Shown piece by piece: positions 13,750 through 25,110 of a stretch of DNA of 64,000 nt. Source of the DNA: Bacteroidia bacterium. Its GTDB lineage: Bacteria > Bacteroidota > Bacteroidia > Bacteroidales > Paludibacteraceae. The notes beneath the pieces are model-generated. The model was not told where the DNA came from, made no database searches, and was given only the letters and a program-made list of their open reading frames with translations. Every line of letters starts with the position of its first letter. Position 1 is the first letter of the stretch. The translations under genes were made by a program, and so were the position numbers. The stretch is taken from NCBI GenBank assembly GCA_009929375.1, contig SAAO01000009.1:50297-114296 (forward strand), in the 5' to 3' direction.

Positions 13750-16707
13750 TTATAAAATAATTTTATGAGTTTCAGTTTCTGAATTGTGTTGTATCTGAAT
13801 CAAATATGTTCCGTTCGAAAGATTTTGTAATGGAAGCCTGAACTCATTACTTTGTGCGCTTATTTCTTTTTTGCAGATGAGTGTGGCTTTCATGTCGAAA
13901 ACTTCAATTTTATCCCCTGCAGAGAAATCACCGGAACAAAGCAGCTCGTTATTTAACGCTTTAATTACAAAGTTTTTTTTTGATTTTGTGAGTTGTTTGA
14001 CTGATGTTTCAGAATCGTTGTCGGTAATGATTACTTTGGTTTTATAATTTCCCGAAAAAATGTGTGCATTTGTGGGATTGGTGAGTTCCACACTGAAATC
14101 TTTATCTCCTTCAATAAAAGTGTTTTCGAGGATATTTACTGAGACTGTTTTTTTAGCTTCACCGGCTTCGAAACGCAACGTTTGTGTAATGTCCTGATAG
14201 TTTTTGCCATGTACGCCTGTACCTGGTGTGGTTACTACGGTAATTTCCGCCGCTTCGGTCAGGCTACCAAATCTGAAAACTTCAAGTTCAAGAGCTCCCG
14301 TGTTTTCATCTATTCTGATTTGTGCGTCTTTAAGCTGAAACATTCCTTTTACATCTTTCTGAAGCACATTTACGTTTTGCAGTCTGACAATAGTAGCCAG
14401 CGATGCCGCACTTTTAGTACCTGTCACTCTGAGTTCCACAACGTGTGCACTGGTGCTCAAACCATTTTTTGTATAAAGAATTACATCTTTCAGATTGTCT
14501 GGCGAATAAGTGTCAATCAATGTATCTCTTACGCCATCAATCAATACTTCCATAATACCTCCTGTGGTATTTTTTGTGCCAATAATCTGGAACCAGCCAC
14601 CTTCGGCGATAAAGCTTGCTTTTGCTGTGTTTTTGTTCGAATAAATCATTACACCATTGCCTGTGCTGCCATAATTGCGGCTAATGGTCCAATCGTCGTT
14701 TTTTATTTTGCTGATTTGCAATTCGTTTGTATTTGCAAAACTGCCCGATGATAACGAAAGACTAAAGTTGTCGGCCTGAGTGGGAGCACTGTAAATTTTG
14801 AAGTTTGTTACATTGTCGCCTGTGGAAGTCTGACGGGGTAAATAGCCTATATGGGTACATTCAATCTGTTTTCCAAAATCATAACTCAGCGATTGAGGCA
14901 TTGAAACTTTGGAAGGCGACCATTCAGGTTGCCAAATGGTGGCATTGTTTCCGTCGAGCGTATTCGACGCCGGACAGGGCGCTTCGGCAGTTGAGTTCTG
15001 AGCAAACGAAGTGGCTGTAGCTGTAAATCCGCTGCGGTTTATTTCTGTCAGAATGCCGTTTTCGTTTTTGTAGAATCGCATTTCAGCCATAGTAGGCCAT
15101 TTGCCCGATTGCATACCTGTTACTTCGAATTTTAGTTTGGCAATGGATAGTGCGTCGAGTGTTTGAAACTGATCGGCATTGATTACATCCAAACCTACAG
15201 GCTGGCTTCCTTTTGTCGTAATGGAAGGGTCGGAGCGGAAGGCTTCGATACTGTTGATCAGCGGAACGGCAAGTGAGGAGGTCACAGTAAATCTGATTTT
15301 GCTAACCGGCATCAGCTGACCTTTTATCATTCGCTGGTAACCAATGGTCTGACCTTTTCCAAACTCTATCCATTTTCCGAAAACTTCGGTTTCAACTTTC
15401 CAACCGGAGATGCGCTGACCAAGCGGAATATATTCCTGCACGCGAATGATGTCAATTTCTTTTGTTGTACCCAAATCAATGGTAATGCTGCCTGTGGTTT
15501 GTCCATCAGCCATAGTCCAGTAAGAGTCGTAATCGGTGTCGAGTACATTGGCAGCCTCAAATCCGTTTCCGCGGGTGGCACTTGCAGTAGCTGTGGTTCC
15601 TGAACTCAGGATGTTGGTTTTAAAACTTTCTTTCACCGCTTTGCCCAGCGACATAAGCGCTGCTGAATCGTTTGCATGGAAAACGCCTGCTTTGTTGGGC
15701 GGAACATTCAGCAAAAGGGGAATTCCCATACCTACCGAACTGAAATATATTTCCGAGAGTTTGCTCAGACTTTTCACGCTGCTGTTGCTCGAATCGTGGT
15801 AAAACCATCCAGAACGAATGGATACATCGGCCTCAGGAAGACAAAAATAGTTTCCGTTGGCAGTGTAAGTGTTTACATTGTTTCCGTTTACATTTAGTTT
15901 TGTCCATACAGGGTCGTTTACATATCCTGCCTCATTGCCTACCCAAAAAGCATCCAGAGGAAAGTTTTCTTCGGGTCCCGAATAGTTTTTGGTTGCTGCT
16001 GTCGACATCCATGTCAGGCAGTTAGGTTGCAGTGTTCTTACAATATTCACATAACGCGCAAAGTCGTAGGTTTGATATTCCACACCAGAGCCGGTAGCAC
16101 CGTCGAGCCATATTTCCACAATTTCACGTTTGCCTGTTTCGGGATTCAGACGACCATAGTTACCATTAAGCAGTTCGGTAAGCTGTCCTGCATAAAAGTC
16201 GTTGTAATCTCCGGATGATACATCGCCATACGATTTTTCGTGAATGTCCCATGGCGACAGATAAATACCCATATCCATGCCATATTTGTCGCAGGACTCG
16301 GATATTTCACGCGCTAAATCGCCGTTTCCATTCAGATACGGACTGGCCGAAATATTATGCGTAGTAAGTTTGGTAGGCCATAAACAAAAACCATCGTGAT
16401 GTTTCAGGGTCACAATCACACGTTTAAATCCGGCTTCCTTAAAAAGGCGTATCCACTGGTCGGTATTGGCCTTTCCGTTTGTGGGATTGAAACTTGCAGG
16501 TACTTCTGTACCATCGCCCCATTCTTTGTTGGTAAATGTATTCATGCCGAAATGAATAAAGCCGGCCAAAGGTTCGCGATGATATTTCATTTGTCGCTCA
16601 TTAGGCGTAGGGCCAAATTTCGCGGGAGCATTTTGGGCTACAATATTCTGTAGATTTAAAACACCTGATAAAATAAGTGCGTAGGTAAATAGTTTCGTGT
16701 GGTTCAT
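13750..16707 (-). CDS. Secreted GH29 alpha-L-fucosidase, multidomain, T9SS tail
   Basis: 985 residues with signal peptide (1-24). The GH29 barrel spans about 30-345: HHDGFCLW at 103-110 and EIWLDGATG, in which Asp202 is the probable nucleophile. It is followed by a discoidin-type F5/8C domain (about 365-500), a further carbohydrate-binding-like region, a Calx-beta domain (about 800-900; ends VIITDND), and a short C-terminal beta domain like a T9SS tail (GTYLIQIQHNSETETHKIIL). GH29 enzymes remove alpha-1,3/1,4 (or 1,2) fucose with retention. Its neighbour is a GH95 enzyme, which uses inversion and prefers alpha-1,2 fucose, so the pair would cover different linkages. A Calx-beta domain in a fucosidase is unusual. 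Confidence 0.92.
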   Translation of the reverse strand: MNHTKLFTYALILSGVLNLQNIVAQNAPAKFGPTPNERQMKYHREPLAGFIHFGMNTFTNKEWGDGTEVPASFNPTNGKANTDQWIRLFKEAGFKRVIVTLKHHDGFCLWPTKLTTHNISASPYLNGNGDLAREISESCDKYGMDMGIYLSPWDIHEKSYGDVSSGDYNDFYAGQLTELLNGNYGRLNPETGKREIVEIWLDGATGSGVEYQTYDFARYVNIVRTLQPNCLTWMSTAATKNYSGPEENFPLDAFWVGNEAGYVNDPVWTKLNVNGNNVNTYTANGNYFCLPEADVSIRSGWFYHDSSNSSVKSLSKLSEIYFSSVGMGIPLLLNVPPNKAGVFHANDSAALMSLGKAVKESFKTNILSSGTTATASATRGNGFEAANVLDTDYDSYWTMADGQTTGSITIDLGTTKEIDIIRVQEYIPLGQRISGWKVETEVFGKWIEFGKGQTIGYQRMIKGQLMPVSKIRFTVTSSLAVPLINSIEAFRSDPSITTKGSQPVGLDVINADQFQTLDALSIAKLKFEVTGMQSGKWPTMAEMRFYKNENGILTEINRSGFTATATSFAQNSTAEAPCPASNTLDGNNATIWQPEWSPSKVSMPQSLSYDFGKQIECTHIGYLPRQTSTGDNVTNFKIYSAPTQADNFSLSLSSGSFANTNELQISKIKNDDWTISRNYGSTGNGVMIYSNKNTAKASFIAEGGWFQIIGTKNTTGGIMEVLIDGVRDTLIDTYSPDNLKDVILYTKNGLSTSAHVVELRVTGTKSAASLATIVRLQNVNVLQKDVKGMFQLKDAQIRIDENTGALELEVFRFGSLTEAAEITVVTTPGTGVHGKNYQDITQTLRFEAGEAKKTVSVNILENTFIEGDKDFSVELTNPTNAHIFSGNYKTKVIITDNDSETSVKQLTKSKKNFVIKALNNELLCSGDFSAGDKIEVFDMKATLICKKEISAQSNEFRLPLQNLSNGTYLIQIQHNSETETHKIIL

Positions 16708-16737
16708 TTGACAAAAGTGATTTTTACAATAGTATTA

Positions 16738-19700
16738 TTAGCTGATAATTATTTTTTTCAAAACAGGAGACTGATTATTTGTCTCAATTTTGAGAATATA
16801 GACCCCTTTCTCGTTGCCCGAAACTGAAAGAGTTTGGCTGTTGGAAGTGCCAATAAGAGAGCCCGTAGCTGAATAAAGTGCAAGGCGACGAATTTCACCG
16901 GCAGGCGATACGCTGATTTGCTGATTATGCATCGAAACAAGGAATTTACTTTCAGCAGTATTTTTATCGAATCCGGAAACTGTGTAAGGAACAAAGTCGA
17001 AATAGAAATTCACAGGAACGGTTGAAGTGCTTCCCTGCGTAATATTTTTTGCGCCTGAATTATATTGCCAATAGGCAGTTCCGGCTTGTTGTGTGTTTTG
17101 AATGGCATAAAGCGATTCGTCGAAATAAATGTTGTAGGTGTTCCATTCGGCATAAAATGCATTGGTGCCAAAACTGCCCTGTTCGTTGATATAGCGTTGG
17201 TCAGCTTTGCTTACAATTTTGTAGTATGAACCTGGTTTAGTGACTGTCCATACTTGTTTGTTGATGTTGGAAGGATCGGTAATAGCAGTTTCAAAAAGAG
17301 GTTTTCCACCTGTGGCGTTAGGTGAAGTGTTGGTCAGATAAAGTTGATCGGCTTTGATAAAGTAATCGCCAGCCGAGAGCGTATTTTTTAAAACGAAAGG
17401 AGAGAATTTTAGAAAATCCAGCTGAATGTTACCCGATTTCAGCAATAATGTAATTTTATGCGTTCCTGCTGATAATGTAAGGCCTGAAGTTATTTCCTGA
17501 TTAGTGAATGTGTTTACAGCATTTGTTATACTGAGTGTGGCTACACTTTGGTCGTCGACCAGAATTTCAAGTTCGGAACCAGTGGCAGCCTTTAGCGATA
17601 ATGCCGGAATATAACGACCACTTTTTTTGATGTTTACGGTGTACGAAGCCCATTCATCCTGTTTCAAATCGGTGTAAAATCCGCTTGCACCTTTGTAGAT
17701 GTCAATTCCATCGTTACGAAATTGTTCTCCGGAGTTTACATTATCTATGGCATGAAAGCCAATTCCTTCGCAACCCAGATCGTAATTTTCGGCTTGAATC
17801 ATATCGTCGGGAATGTTCACCGCCGAAAATGGAAGTCTGGTGCCACAAAGGGCACCAAACTCTATTTTATACTGAACACCTTTTTCGGTTGGGAACGAAA
17901 TCATGTTGTCGTTGTGCACGGTAAATGCAATTTCAGCTCCGGTGCTTTGATTGATCACCTTAGCGGTGCGCACCGAAGTATAGTTGATTTTACAGGTTTC
18001 GCCCGAACGCGACAAGATCATTGCCGAAGTGGCTACGTTGTTCTTCCAGGCAATGTCCACATCGAAATCGCCTACAGCACGTAAGCCTTTTACCTCACCT
18101 TCTTTCCAAACTGAAGGCAATGCAGGCAGGATTTGTAAAACGCCGATATGGCTTTGCAGCAACATTTCGGCTATACCGGCTGTAGCACCGAAGTTTCCAT
18201 CAATCTGGAAGGGTGGGTGAGTGTCGAACAGATTCTGATAAACACCACCTCCGCCAGTAGAAAGTGTAAGTGCCAGGTTCAGAATTTTATAAGCGCGGTT
18301 TCCGTCCAGTGCACGTGCCCAAAGGTTTATTTTCCAGCCCATCGACCAACCTGTACTGGCATCGCCGCGATTGTCGAGTGACTTGATAGCCGCATCGAAA
18401 ATGGTTTTGTCAATCAGAGGCGAAATCTGATTTCCCGGATAAAGTCCGATCAGATGTGACATGTGTCGGTGTCCGGCCTGACCCACTGTGCGTGGCGAAT
18501 ATTTCCATTCGCGTAAATGTCCATCGCTGTCGATGTGCAAACCAGCGTCAAGTTTGTCAAATTTAGCCTGAAGTTCGGCTTTGAATGCCGCATCGGCTGA
18601 AACTTCATCGCCCAGAATTTCCATAGTTTGCAATGTGTTGTTGAACAAGTCCCAAACAAGTTGCTGCGCATGTGCCACGCCATCTTCCGATGGACCGTGC
18701 TCAGGAGAATATTCATTCGGACAAACCAGAGTGCCGTCGGGCGCAATTCCGTATGTTGAACTTCCTTTGTCGTTGATCAGTCGTTCCATCCAGAATTCGG
18801 CAGCGCCTTTCATGGCAGGATAAGCCTTTGTCAGAAGAAAATTTTTGTCGAGTGAATAGCGGTAATGCTGCCACAAGTGCGTGCAATACCATGCGTTGGC
18901 AATTACATAATTGTGCATAAAGCCACCGTGCCAGCCAAAAATATTATTCTCGGTGTAAAGTGTCCAGCCTCTTGTTTGTCCGGCATTGCGTGCATTTTGT
19001 TTCCACTGATTTTGCACTACAGCTTCGTTGTAAATATAATTCAGAAAATTAGGATACAAATCGGACAGATTGGTCGGTTCGGCTGGCCAGTAATTCATTT
19101 GTACATTGATATTACTGTGAATGTCGGCACTCCATGGTGGTGTGTTACTGTTGTTCCAAATGCCCTGAAGATTAGCCGGTGTATCGACACCACGGGATGA
19201 AGAAATCAACAGATAACGTCCAAACTGATAATACAATTCTTCGAGAAACTGAATACGATTGCCATTGTTGTAAGTGGTCAGCAATTCGTTGGTCGGAATG
19301 TTGTTTGTAGTGTTGCCCAAACGCAGCGACGAACGATTAAAGAAAGATTTGTAATCGCTGATATGTGCTGTTTTTACGGCTTCGTAACCTTTTGCAGCTA
19401 CAGCATCCACAATGTTATCGACCTGACCTTTTACAAGACCGGCATCGAAGGTATATGTGCTGCTTACCGGTGAATAGTTCGTTTTCCCACGCAGAATGAT
19501 GGTCACTGCATCGGCATTGCTCACTGTCACCGACGATTCGTTAGTTGCAATATTACCGCCTTCGTTCTTTATGTCGATTCGGGCATAATATGATAATAAA
19601 CTGAGTTTTCCGCTAAAGGTAATACTTCCATTATTATATGCAGGAGTGCTTTGGTGCGCATCCCAAACAATGGCTTCGAGGTTGATTTTTCCGGCTTCTG

Positions 19701-20619
19701 AGGCTGTAAAACGAATCAGCACAGCACTATCGGGGTGAGAGCTAAGATATTCGCGTTTGTAATGCACACCCGCAATGTCGTATTCCACAGCAGCCAGAGC
19801 ATTTTCGATATCGAGTGTACGGATATAGTTACTTACCGAACTTACATTCGGAGTGTTGATAAACAAACTTCCGAAGTTCTGATAAGCCCCGTAGCTGGTT
19901 TTATTTCCCTGCCACAGTGTTTTGTCGTTGAATTGAATTTCGTCTTGTTTGATACCGCCAAAAATCATGGCGCCAAACTGGCCATTTCCAATTGGCAAAG
20001 CCTGAGTCATCCAATCGGTAGCCGGACGACGATACCAAAGTGTGTAACGATTGGCAGGCGCAGCAGCCGAACCTGTAATGCTAGCTTCGGTAGTTGGCTT
20101 GTCGGGCATAAAGCCCATTTGTGAAGGTAAACGGAACTCGAAAGGATTGTTAGCATCCCCAAAACTCCATTCGCCAAGTTGTTTGTCAACCCCGGCACCT
20201 CCAAACTGATTCATGTAATTTGAAGCGCCATTTCGCTGAAGCTCCCAGGCTGGCGCATGAGTGCTGTTGGTGGTTGCACGCAGTTTGAAAGTCATGGTCG
20301 AAGTAGCACTGGTTTGAAAACGTGAAGCTGTGGTCGAAAAGCTTAGTTTTCGTCCGGCTTTCGAGGTCAGCACATAGTTGTTGGCAGTACCTGTTATTTT
20401 CCAAAGTTGTGCATTGTTGGTTTTTGTAGCATTTTTCGTCAGTACATTAGTGTTTTCACCCATGTCCTGAAGCACTGCACTTCCGTTTTTAAACTGAATG
20501 TAGTACCATACTTCATTGTTTTCGGTACTAAGTTCAGGTAAAGTTTGCGCTATACCTGTAGTCATTCCTGTGAAAATCAGAAATGTGACAAGTAGTTGTT
20601 TTAAATGGTTGATTCTCAT
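16738..20619 (-). CDS. Secreted GH95 alpha-L-fucosidase with ricin-like and CBM domains
   Basis: I use the ATG at 20619: it gives a signal peptide ([16 protein letters not shown]...) and leaves a 46-nt gap after the upstream gene. A longer frame to 20715 would overlap that gene. Domains of the 1,293 residues: ricin-like trefoil (about 25-165), GH95 N-domain and (alpha/alpha)6 barrel (about 190-920), CBM6/35-like domain (about 930-1070; [12 protein letters not shown]), a second ricin-like segment, and a T9SS-like tail. GH95 signatures are [13 protein letters not shown] (two catalytic Asn), [10 protein letters not shown] (Glu) and PFQIDGNFG (Asp). The expected reaction is removal of alpha-1,2-fucose from galactose, as on H-antigen or xyloglucan side chains. 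Confidence 0.93.
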   Translation of the reverse strand: MRINHLKQLLVTFLIFTGMTTGIAQTLPELSTENNEVWYYIQFKNGSAVLQDMGENTNVLTKNATKTNNAQLWKITGTANNYVLTSKAGRKLSFSTTASRFQTSATSTMTFKLRATTNSTHAPAWELQRNGASNYMNQFGGAGVDKQLGEWSFGDANNPFEFRLPSQMGFMPDKPTTEASITGSAAAPANRYTLWYRRPATDWMTQALPIGNGQFGAMIFGGIKQDEIQFNDKTLWQGNKTSYGAYQNFGSLFINTPNVSSVSNYIRTLDIENALAAVEYDIAGVHYKREYLSSHPDSAVLIRFTASEAGKINLEAIVWDAHQSTPAYNNGSITFSGKLSLLSYYARIDIKNEGGNIATNESSVTVSNADAVTIILRGKTNYSPVSSTYTFDAGLVKGQVDNIVDAVAAKGYEAVKTAHISDYKSFFNRSSLRLGNTTNNIPTNELLTTYNNGNRIQFLEELYYQFGRYLLISSSRGVDTPANLQGIWNNSNTPPWSADIHSNINVQMNYWPAEPTNLSDLYPNFLNYIYNEAVVQNQWKQNARNAGQTRGWTLYTENNIFGWHGGFMHNYVIANAWYCTHLWQHYRYSLDKNFLLTKAYPAMKGAAEFWMERLINDKGSSTYGIAPDGTLVCPNEYSPEHGPSEDGVAHAQQLVWDLFNNTLQTMEILGDEVSADAAFKAELQAKFDKLDAGLHIDSDGHLREWKYSPRTVGQAGHRHMSHLIGLYPGNQISPLIDKTIFDAAIKSLDNRGDASTGWSMGWKINLWARALDGNRAYKILNLALTLSTGGGGVYQNLFDTHPPFQIDGNFGATAGIAEMLLQSHIGVLQILPALPSVWKEGEVKGLRAVGDFDVDIAWKNNVATSAMILSRSGETCKINYTSVRTAKVINQSTGAEIAFTVHNDNMISFPTEKGVQYKIEFGALCGTRLPFSAVNIPDDMIQAENYDLGCEGIGFHAIDNVNSGEQFRNDGIDIYKGASGFYTDLKQDEWASYTVNIKKSGRYIPALSLKAATGSELEILVDDQSVATLSITNAVNTFTNQEITSGLTLSAGTHKITLLLKSGNIQLDFLKFSPFVLKNTLSAGDYFIKADQLYLTNTSPNATGGKPLFETAITDPSNINKQVWTVTKPGSYYKIVSKADQRYINEQGSFGTNAFYAEWNTYNIYFDESLYAIQNTQQAGTAYWQYNSGAKNITQGSTSTVPVNFYFDFVPYTVSGFDKNTAESKFLVSMHNQQISVSPAGEIRRLALYSATGSLIGTSNSQTLSVSGNEKGVYILKIETNNQSPVLKKIIIS

Positions 20620-20665
20620 TTGATATTGATTGATGGTTGTTTTTGTTCTATTGATTGTAATTGAG

Positions 20666-23600
20666 TTATTTTGTTTTAGCAACTCTGTATGTCTGACTTG
20701 CATTGTCTTTTTCAATTTTTACAAGATAAATGCCTGCTGAAAATTGTTCCATGTTTATTTCGGTCAGATTTTGTGTTGCTTTGAGTTTTTGCAGCATTTG
20801 TCCGTTCAGATTTGTCAGTGTAATGGTTGCATTATCAGCTCCTTTTATATACAAAACAGTTTCTACCGGATTGGGGTAAAGCACAGTCTTGCCAAATATA
20901 TGCTCAACTCCCGAAACAGGAACAAACTGAACTTCAATATTATGGTCGGCTGAAATATTCGTGATATACTGAATTTTATTTTTGTTGATATGTTCGTTGC
21001 CGTTTATCAGAATTCTATCCACCTCGTAACCATTGTTGGGGGTAATGACATAAGCCTGTGATTTGCCGCGCTGCACCATTTTTTTGCCCAATGGACTGAT
21101 GGTACCTCCGTTGCCGGCAGACGAAATCATTTTGAAATACCAGGGTTGGTTGTTGAATAGTGTGGTGTTTTCGTCGAATGCGTATGCTTTGTTATACACC
21201 CTTAGCGAAGTGATTTTTCCGCTGAAGTTCGAACCTCCCAACTGAATTTGTGCTTTCTGAATGTTTTGGTTCAGAATATTCTTGTTGTAAACCGAATTGT
21301 CGAGTTGCCCGTTGATGTAAATTTTCAACATGCCGTTCTTCTCGCGGCAAACCGATACAAAATACATGCTGTCGGCTGACAGTGCCTTGCGCGATGTTAC
21401 GCTCAGATCTTTTACATTGAAAACAATTTTAGATTCAGCATCGGTTGCAAGGCTGATTTCTGTTCCCTGTTTGAAGAATGTAGCTGATTTCGAAGAAGTT
21501 TGTATATGTAGTGAAATGTTGAAATCGGAAACTCCTGCAATTGCTTGTTCCGATACAATCGGGGCAGTTGCGTTTTCGAAAATCATCAGGCTTTTGTTCA
21601 TTCGCTCCGAAAATTCATTGATGATTCCGGTCGTAGCGTTTATGTCGGTCAGCGAATCGGCTTTTGCAACAAGCGACGAAGGATAATGCACAAAATTTAC
21701 AGTTCCATCCGAAATGTTTCCGCTGTAATCTTTCACATTGCTGTAGCTGATTTCGTATCCGTTGTAAGCCGTTAAAGTACTTGTGCTGAGCGTTACAGTT
21801 TTATAGTCGGCAGCCAGCGTTTTAGTTGTAGCAGCCACATTGTTTATTTTGAAAACTGCATTATCAATATTGACTCTTTCGTTGAATTTCAATGTCACAT
21901 TGTTATTCGAAATTGTTTTCACAGTTTGGGCAACAGCAGATGTATTGTCGGCTTCGGGTGAAAATTGCCATATTCGAATTTCGCCCGGTTGTAGTGTCAG
22001 ACTTATTTGTTGTCCGTAGTCGTAAGTAGCACTGTTGTTATCGGGTGTTGTGGTGTTGAAGTTCAATATCGAAACGCGATGTAGTCCTGCAGTTCCTTCT
22101 TTTACGCCAATGTTGCGGTCGAGCGTCAGTGTAAATGTTTTGGCGGTAGTTGCCGGATTTCGCACCGACACAATTCCTTCGAAACCGTCCCAGCACGAAT
22201 AACCATAAACGCCCGCAGTTTCAGGTGTTTCTCCAATAATTTTAGAATTTCTAAGAATGTGGAAGTTTTCGTCAATCCAGTTCAGCGCTTCCGCATTTAT
22301 CATCCATTTCTGACCTTCGGCAAGCATATTGTAACTGTAATAAAGTTCCCAAAAAGCCGAACCGCGTGTAGCCATCATAAACAAATAAGCACGAAACTCG
22401 TCGTCGGTCATTTGATTGGCCAGATTGGTGCCGGTTTTTCCGTAAATAGGGTCGTGATTGTAGATGTTGGTAAACGGGAACTGGAACTGACGCACTTTGT
22501 TGAAGTCGAAATAGCGACCATCGCGGTACGAAAGCAGTTGATCGACCTGACGTGTGCGGCCTGTGTTGTGGCGACCAATGTCGGTACTGTTCTGAATCCA
22601 CACTGAATTTGCCCATTGCAAATACCATGGACTCGGATTTACATAACAGGTCAGGTTTATCCACATATCCTGTTGCTGCTGAGTGCTTTTGTTTCGAATG
22701 TTCTTCAAAATGTCAATCCAGCGCTCCCAGTGCTCGGTCATATAATACATGCCCTGTTCGCCACCCGACATGCGTTGATCGGATTTTGAAGTGGGAGGTG
22801 TGGTGGTGAAACCATCAAATTTCCAGTAATTGATTTTGTATTTATCCTGTGCATCCAAAAAGAATTCGTTCAGCAATTCCAGATAGCGCTTGTGGTTGGT
22901 GACAATATCTGCCGATCCTGGATTGTATTCGCCATTTCCGTTGTTTTGAAGGAAACGGGCAAAATCAGCATTGTAATTATATCCGCCACGCGGCCCGAGC
23001 CACAGTCCGAAACTTGACGAAAAGCGGTGTGCCAGGTCCGAAGCATTGGTCAGACCATTAGGAAATTTTGAATTAAATTGCCAGAAGCCGGTTGTGTTTT
23101 CGCTTGCAAACGGGCCGTAAGCATTCCAGCCATCGTCCACTACATACGAGTGCATTGGCGGCACAGCATATTGTGTAAAGCCTTTTTCCATTTCCCAGAA
23201 TGAACTCTGAATGTTGTTTTCGTTGATGTCCATCATGAAATCGTACCACGAATTATACTGCATTCGGAAATTGGAAGGAGTGGAAATGTCGCGGATATAT
23301 TCGAAAAAGTCGCTTTGAATTACCTGAATATCGGTGCTTCGAGCAGCTCCGGCCACAGTTTTCCATGTACTGAAGGTGTTGTCAGTAAGTCGGTTCTCGT
23401 TTTTGAACATCGCGAAATTTTTTCCGCTGAAGTAACGAATGTGCCCAATACTGTCGGTGCCGATTGACGTTTCGGTATGCGGGAATTCAGATCCGAAGAA
23501 CATTCCCTGGATATATACAGGTTGTCCGGTTGAAATCAGATATCCGTTCATACCGCCCACACCGCCTTCCATGTTCGGGCGTGACCAGGTTTTGTCGGTA

Positions 23601-25087
23601 GTGTTTATTTTTAAATGTTCTCCATCAATGTAATCGATGCGCGCCAGTGATTGTTGCGATTCGGGAACGCTTATCTCCAAATGCTTACGCATATAATGGT
23701 CGTCTTCGTTCATGCTTACAACCATTTTGATACTCCAGTTTATATCGTTGACAGTGTATGGTTTAAACTCAAATCTGATTTTGGCCGTTTCGGGATGGCC
23801 GAGTGTCTGGGCATAAGTCACTGTGTCGAGTTCCAGATCCGAGGTGTTGATTTTCAGTTTCGGAGCAGTGTATTTTTCGGCGTAAAGGTCAAATTCGGCA
23901 CAACTGCCAAATGAACCTCCGTTCCATGTACTACGAATCACAAATTTCACAAAACGTCCTGATACGGGATGGCTGAGACTTACGTAAGTGGCATTTGTAC
24001 CACGCTGATCGAGAATTCCTTTATTGCTGGCAAGAGCGGTTTCAAGTCCTTCTTTTGTTTCGCTGATATAAAGTTCGTAGTCTTTGGCAATGCCATTTCC
24101 TCCGGTTTGACGTGGAAGATAGCTAAAAGTATTGATCAGTTTCGACTCTTTCATATCTATTATAAAATAGAATGGAAGAGTAGTCGGGCCTGTTCCGCTT
24201 CCGTAATTCGAATGCCAGAAAGTATTGATATTGTTGTCTATAATTGCCTGAAAAGGAGCGTTTTCAGAACTTGTTACACTGTTTCCTTCAACAGTCCAGC
24301 CCGTTTTGGAGTAAGCTGTCGGCAGGTTTTGTTCGGGTGCAACGTAAGTTTGCTTGTTCAGATCAAATTCGGCACCTCCGGCAAAGCGTAATCCGTTTTT
24401 AGCGCTTAGACCTATAAATTTTACATAGCGGGCAGTTATTTCTGTATCAAAATTTACGTGAATGGGTTTCGCTCCCGAATATGTAAACGATCCTTTTTTG
24501 GTAGGCGTGGCAGGGAATGAGTTTTCGGTATTACTTGTGTAAATTTCGTATTGCAGAATATTTCCATTCGCATTCTCGCCATCCTGACGTGGAGTATAAG
24601 TGAATGATTTGAATGATTCGGGTTGTTGCAAATCGATAGTTACCCAGTGTGGATAATTTTGTCCACCCACACCTGTGCTGTAATTACTATGCCAGTGCGT
24701 GTTTGTTTTTCCATCGATAAATGCCTGAGGAGGTCCGCTCGGAGCTGTTTCGGTAGTGGAATAACTGCTGGCCGTGATGGTCCATGCCGTTTTTGAAATA
24801 GAGCCGAGATCAATCACAATTTCAGGTTCGAGCGTATTCATCACAAATTCTTCCGAACCTTTTCCGGGAATAAACATTGTGGGTGTGCCATCGGTACGAT
24901 AGTTCGTGATAGAGGTGGTAGTGACTTTGTTATTCGCTGTCGAAAATGTTCGTTTAATAAAACTGTTTCCGATACTTATCTGATTTTCAGTTTTTTCGAT
25001 ACTCAATCCGGAGTTGTTTTGCGATAACAGTGTTCCGGGAATTGTACAGAGAATCAAATTTATGATGAGTAATGTGGATTTTTTCAT
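20666..25087 (-). CDS. Clan GH-D-like glycosidase with two discoidin domains and T9SS tail
   Basis: 1,473 residues with signal peptide ([20 protein letters not shown]). An N-terminal beta-sandwich (about 25-85) seems interrupted by two discoidin domains (about 90-245 and 255-405) and resumes at about 410-560. A TIM barrel follows at about 600-930 with YNSWYDF, VVDDGW (Asp651/652), YWKFDGF (Asp758, likely nucleophile in a KxD motif) and STDIG (Asp836, possible acid/base). These fit clan GH-D (GH27/GH36-like alpha-galactosidases), but family and substrate are not certain. C-terminal parts are an Ig/lid region, a LamG-like domain (about 1190-1345), an InlB-B-type repeat, and a T9SS tail ([11 protein letters not shown]). 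It is transcribed between the GH27 and GH95 genes. Confidence 0.8.
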   Translation of the reverse strand: MKKSTLLIINLILCTIPGTLLSQNNSGLSIEKTENQISIGNSFIKRTFSTANNKVTTTSITNYRTDGTPTMFIPGKGSEEFVMNTLEPEIVIDLGSISKTAWTITASSYSTTETAPSGPPQAFIDGKTNTHWHSNYSTGVGGQNYPHWVTIDLQQPESFKSFTYTPRQDGENANGNILQYEIYTSNTENSFPATPTKKGSFTYSGAKPIHVNFDTEITARYVKFIGLSAKNGLRFAGGAEFDLNKQTYVAPEQNLPTAYSKTGWTVEGNSVTSSENAPFQAIIDNNINTFWHSNYGSGTGPTTLPFYFIIDMKESKLINTFSYLPRQTGGNGIAKDYELYISETKEGLETALASNKGILDQRGTNATYVSLSHPVSGRFVKFVIRSTWNGGSFGSCAEFDLYAEKYTAPKLKINTSDLELDTVTYAQTLGHPETAKIRFEFKPYTVNDINWSIKMVVSMNEDDHYMRKHLEISVPESQQSLARIDYIDGEHLKINTTDKTWSRPNMEGGVGGMNGYLISTGQPVYIQGMFFGSEFPHTETSIGTDSIGHIRYFSGKNFAMFKNENRLTDNTFSTWKTVAGAARSTDIQVIQSDFFEYIRDISTPSNFRMQYNSWYDFMMDINENNIQSSFWEMEKGFTQYAVPPMHSYVVDDGWNAYGPFASENTTGFWQFNSKFPNGLTNASDLAHRFSSSFGLWLGPRGGYNYNADFARFLQNNGNGEYNPGSADIVTNHKRYLELLNEFFLDAQDKYKINYWKFDGFTTTPPTSKSDQRMSGGEQGMYYMTEHWERWIDILKNIRNKSTQQQQDMWINLTCYVNPSPWYLQWANSVWIQNSTDIGRHNTGRTRQVDQLLSYRDGRYFDFNKVRQFQFPFTNIYNHDPIYGKTGTNLANQMTDDEFRAYLFMMATRGSAFWELYYSYNMLAEGQKWMINAEALNWIDENFHILRNSKIIGETPETAGVYGYSCWDGFEGIVSVRNPATTAKTFTLTLDRNIGVKEGTAGLHRVSILNFNTTTPDNNSATYDYGQQISLTLQPGEIRIWQFSPEADNTSAVAQTVKTISNNNVTLKFNERVNIDNAVFKINNVAATTKTLAADYKTVTLSTSTLTAYNGYEISYSNVKDYSGNISDGTVNFVHYPSSLVAKADSLTDINATTGIINEFSERMNKSLMIFENATAPIVSEQAIAGVSDFNISLHIQTSSKSATFFKQGTEISLATDAESKIVFNVKDLSVTSRKALSADSMYFVSVCREKNGMLKIYINGQLDNSVYNKNILNQNIQKAQIQLGGSNFSGKITSLRVYNKAYAFDENTTLFNNQPWYFKMISSAGNGGTISPLGKKMVQRGKSQAYVITPNNGYEVDRILINGNEHINKNKIQYITNISADHNIEVQFVPVSGVEHIFGKTVLYPNPVETVLYIKGADNATITLTNLNGQMLQKLKATQNLTEINMEQFSAGIYLVKIEKDNASQTYRVAKTK

Positions 25088-25110
25088 GACCTTTTAAATT
25101 AGTGTTTTTT

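Noticed and set aside
14182..14751. 189-codon open frame opposite the GH29 gene
   Set aside because: Antisense shadow with atypical composition; the GH29 protein has clear domains here.
20620..20715. N-terminal extension of the GH95 protein
   Set aside because: It overlaps the end of the upstream gene and puts 32 polar residues before a good signal peptide.
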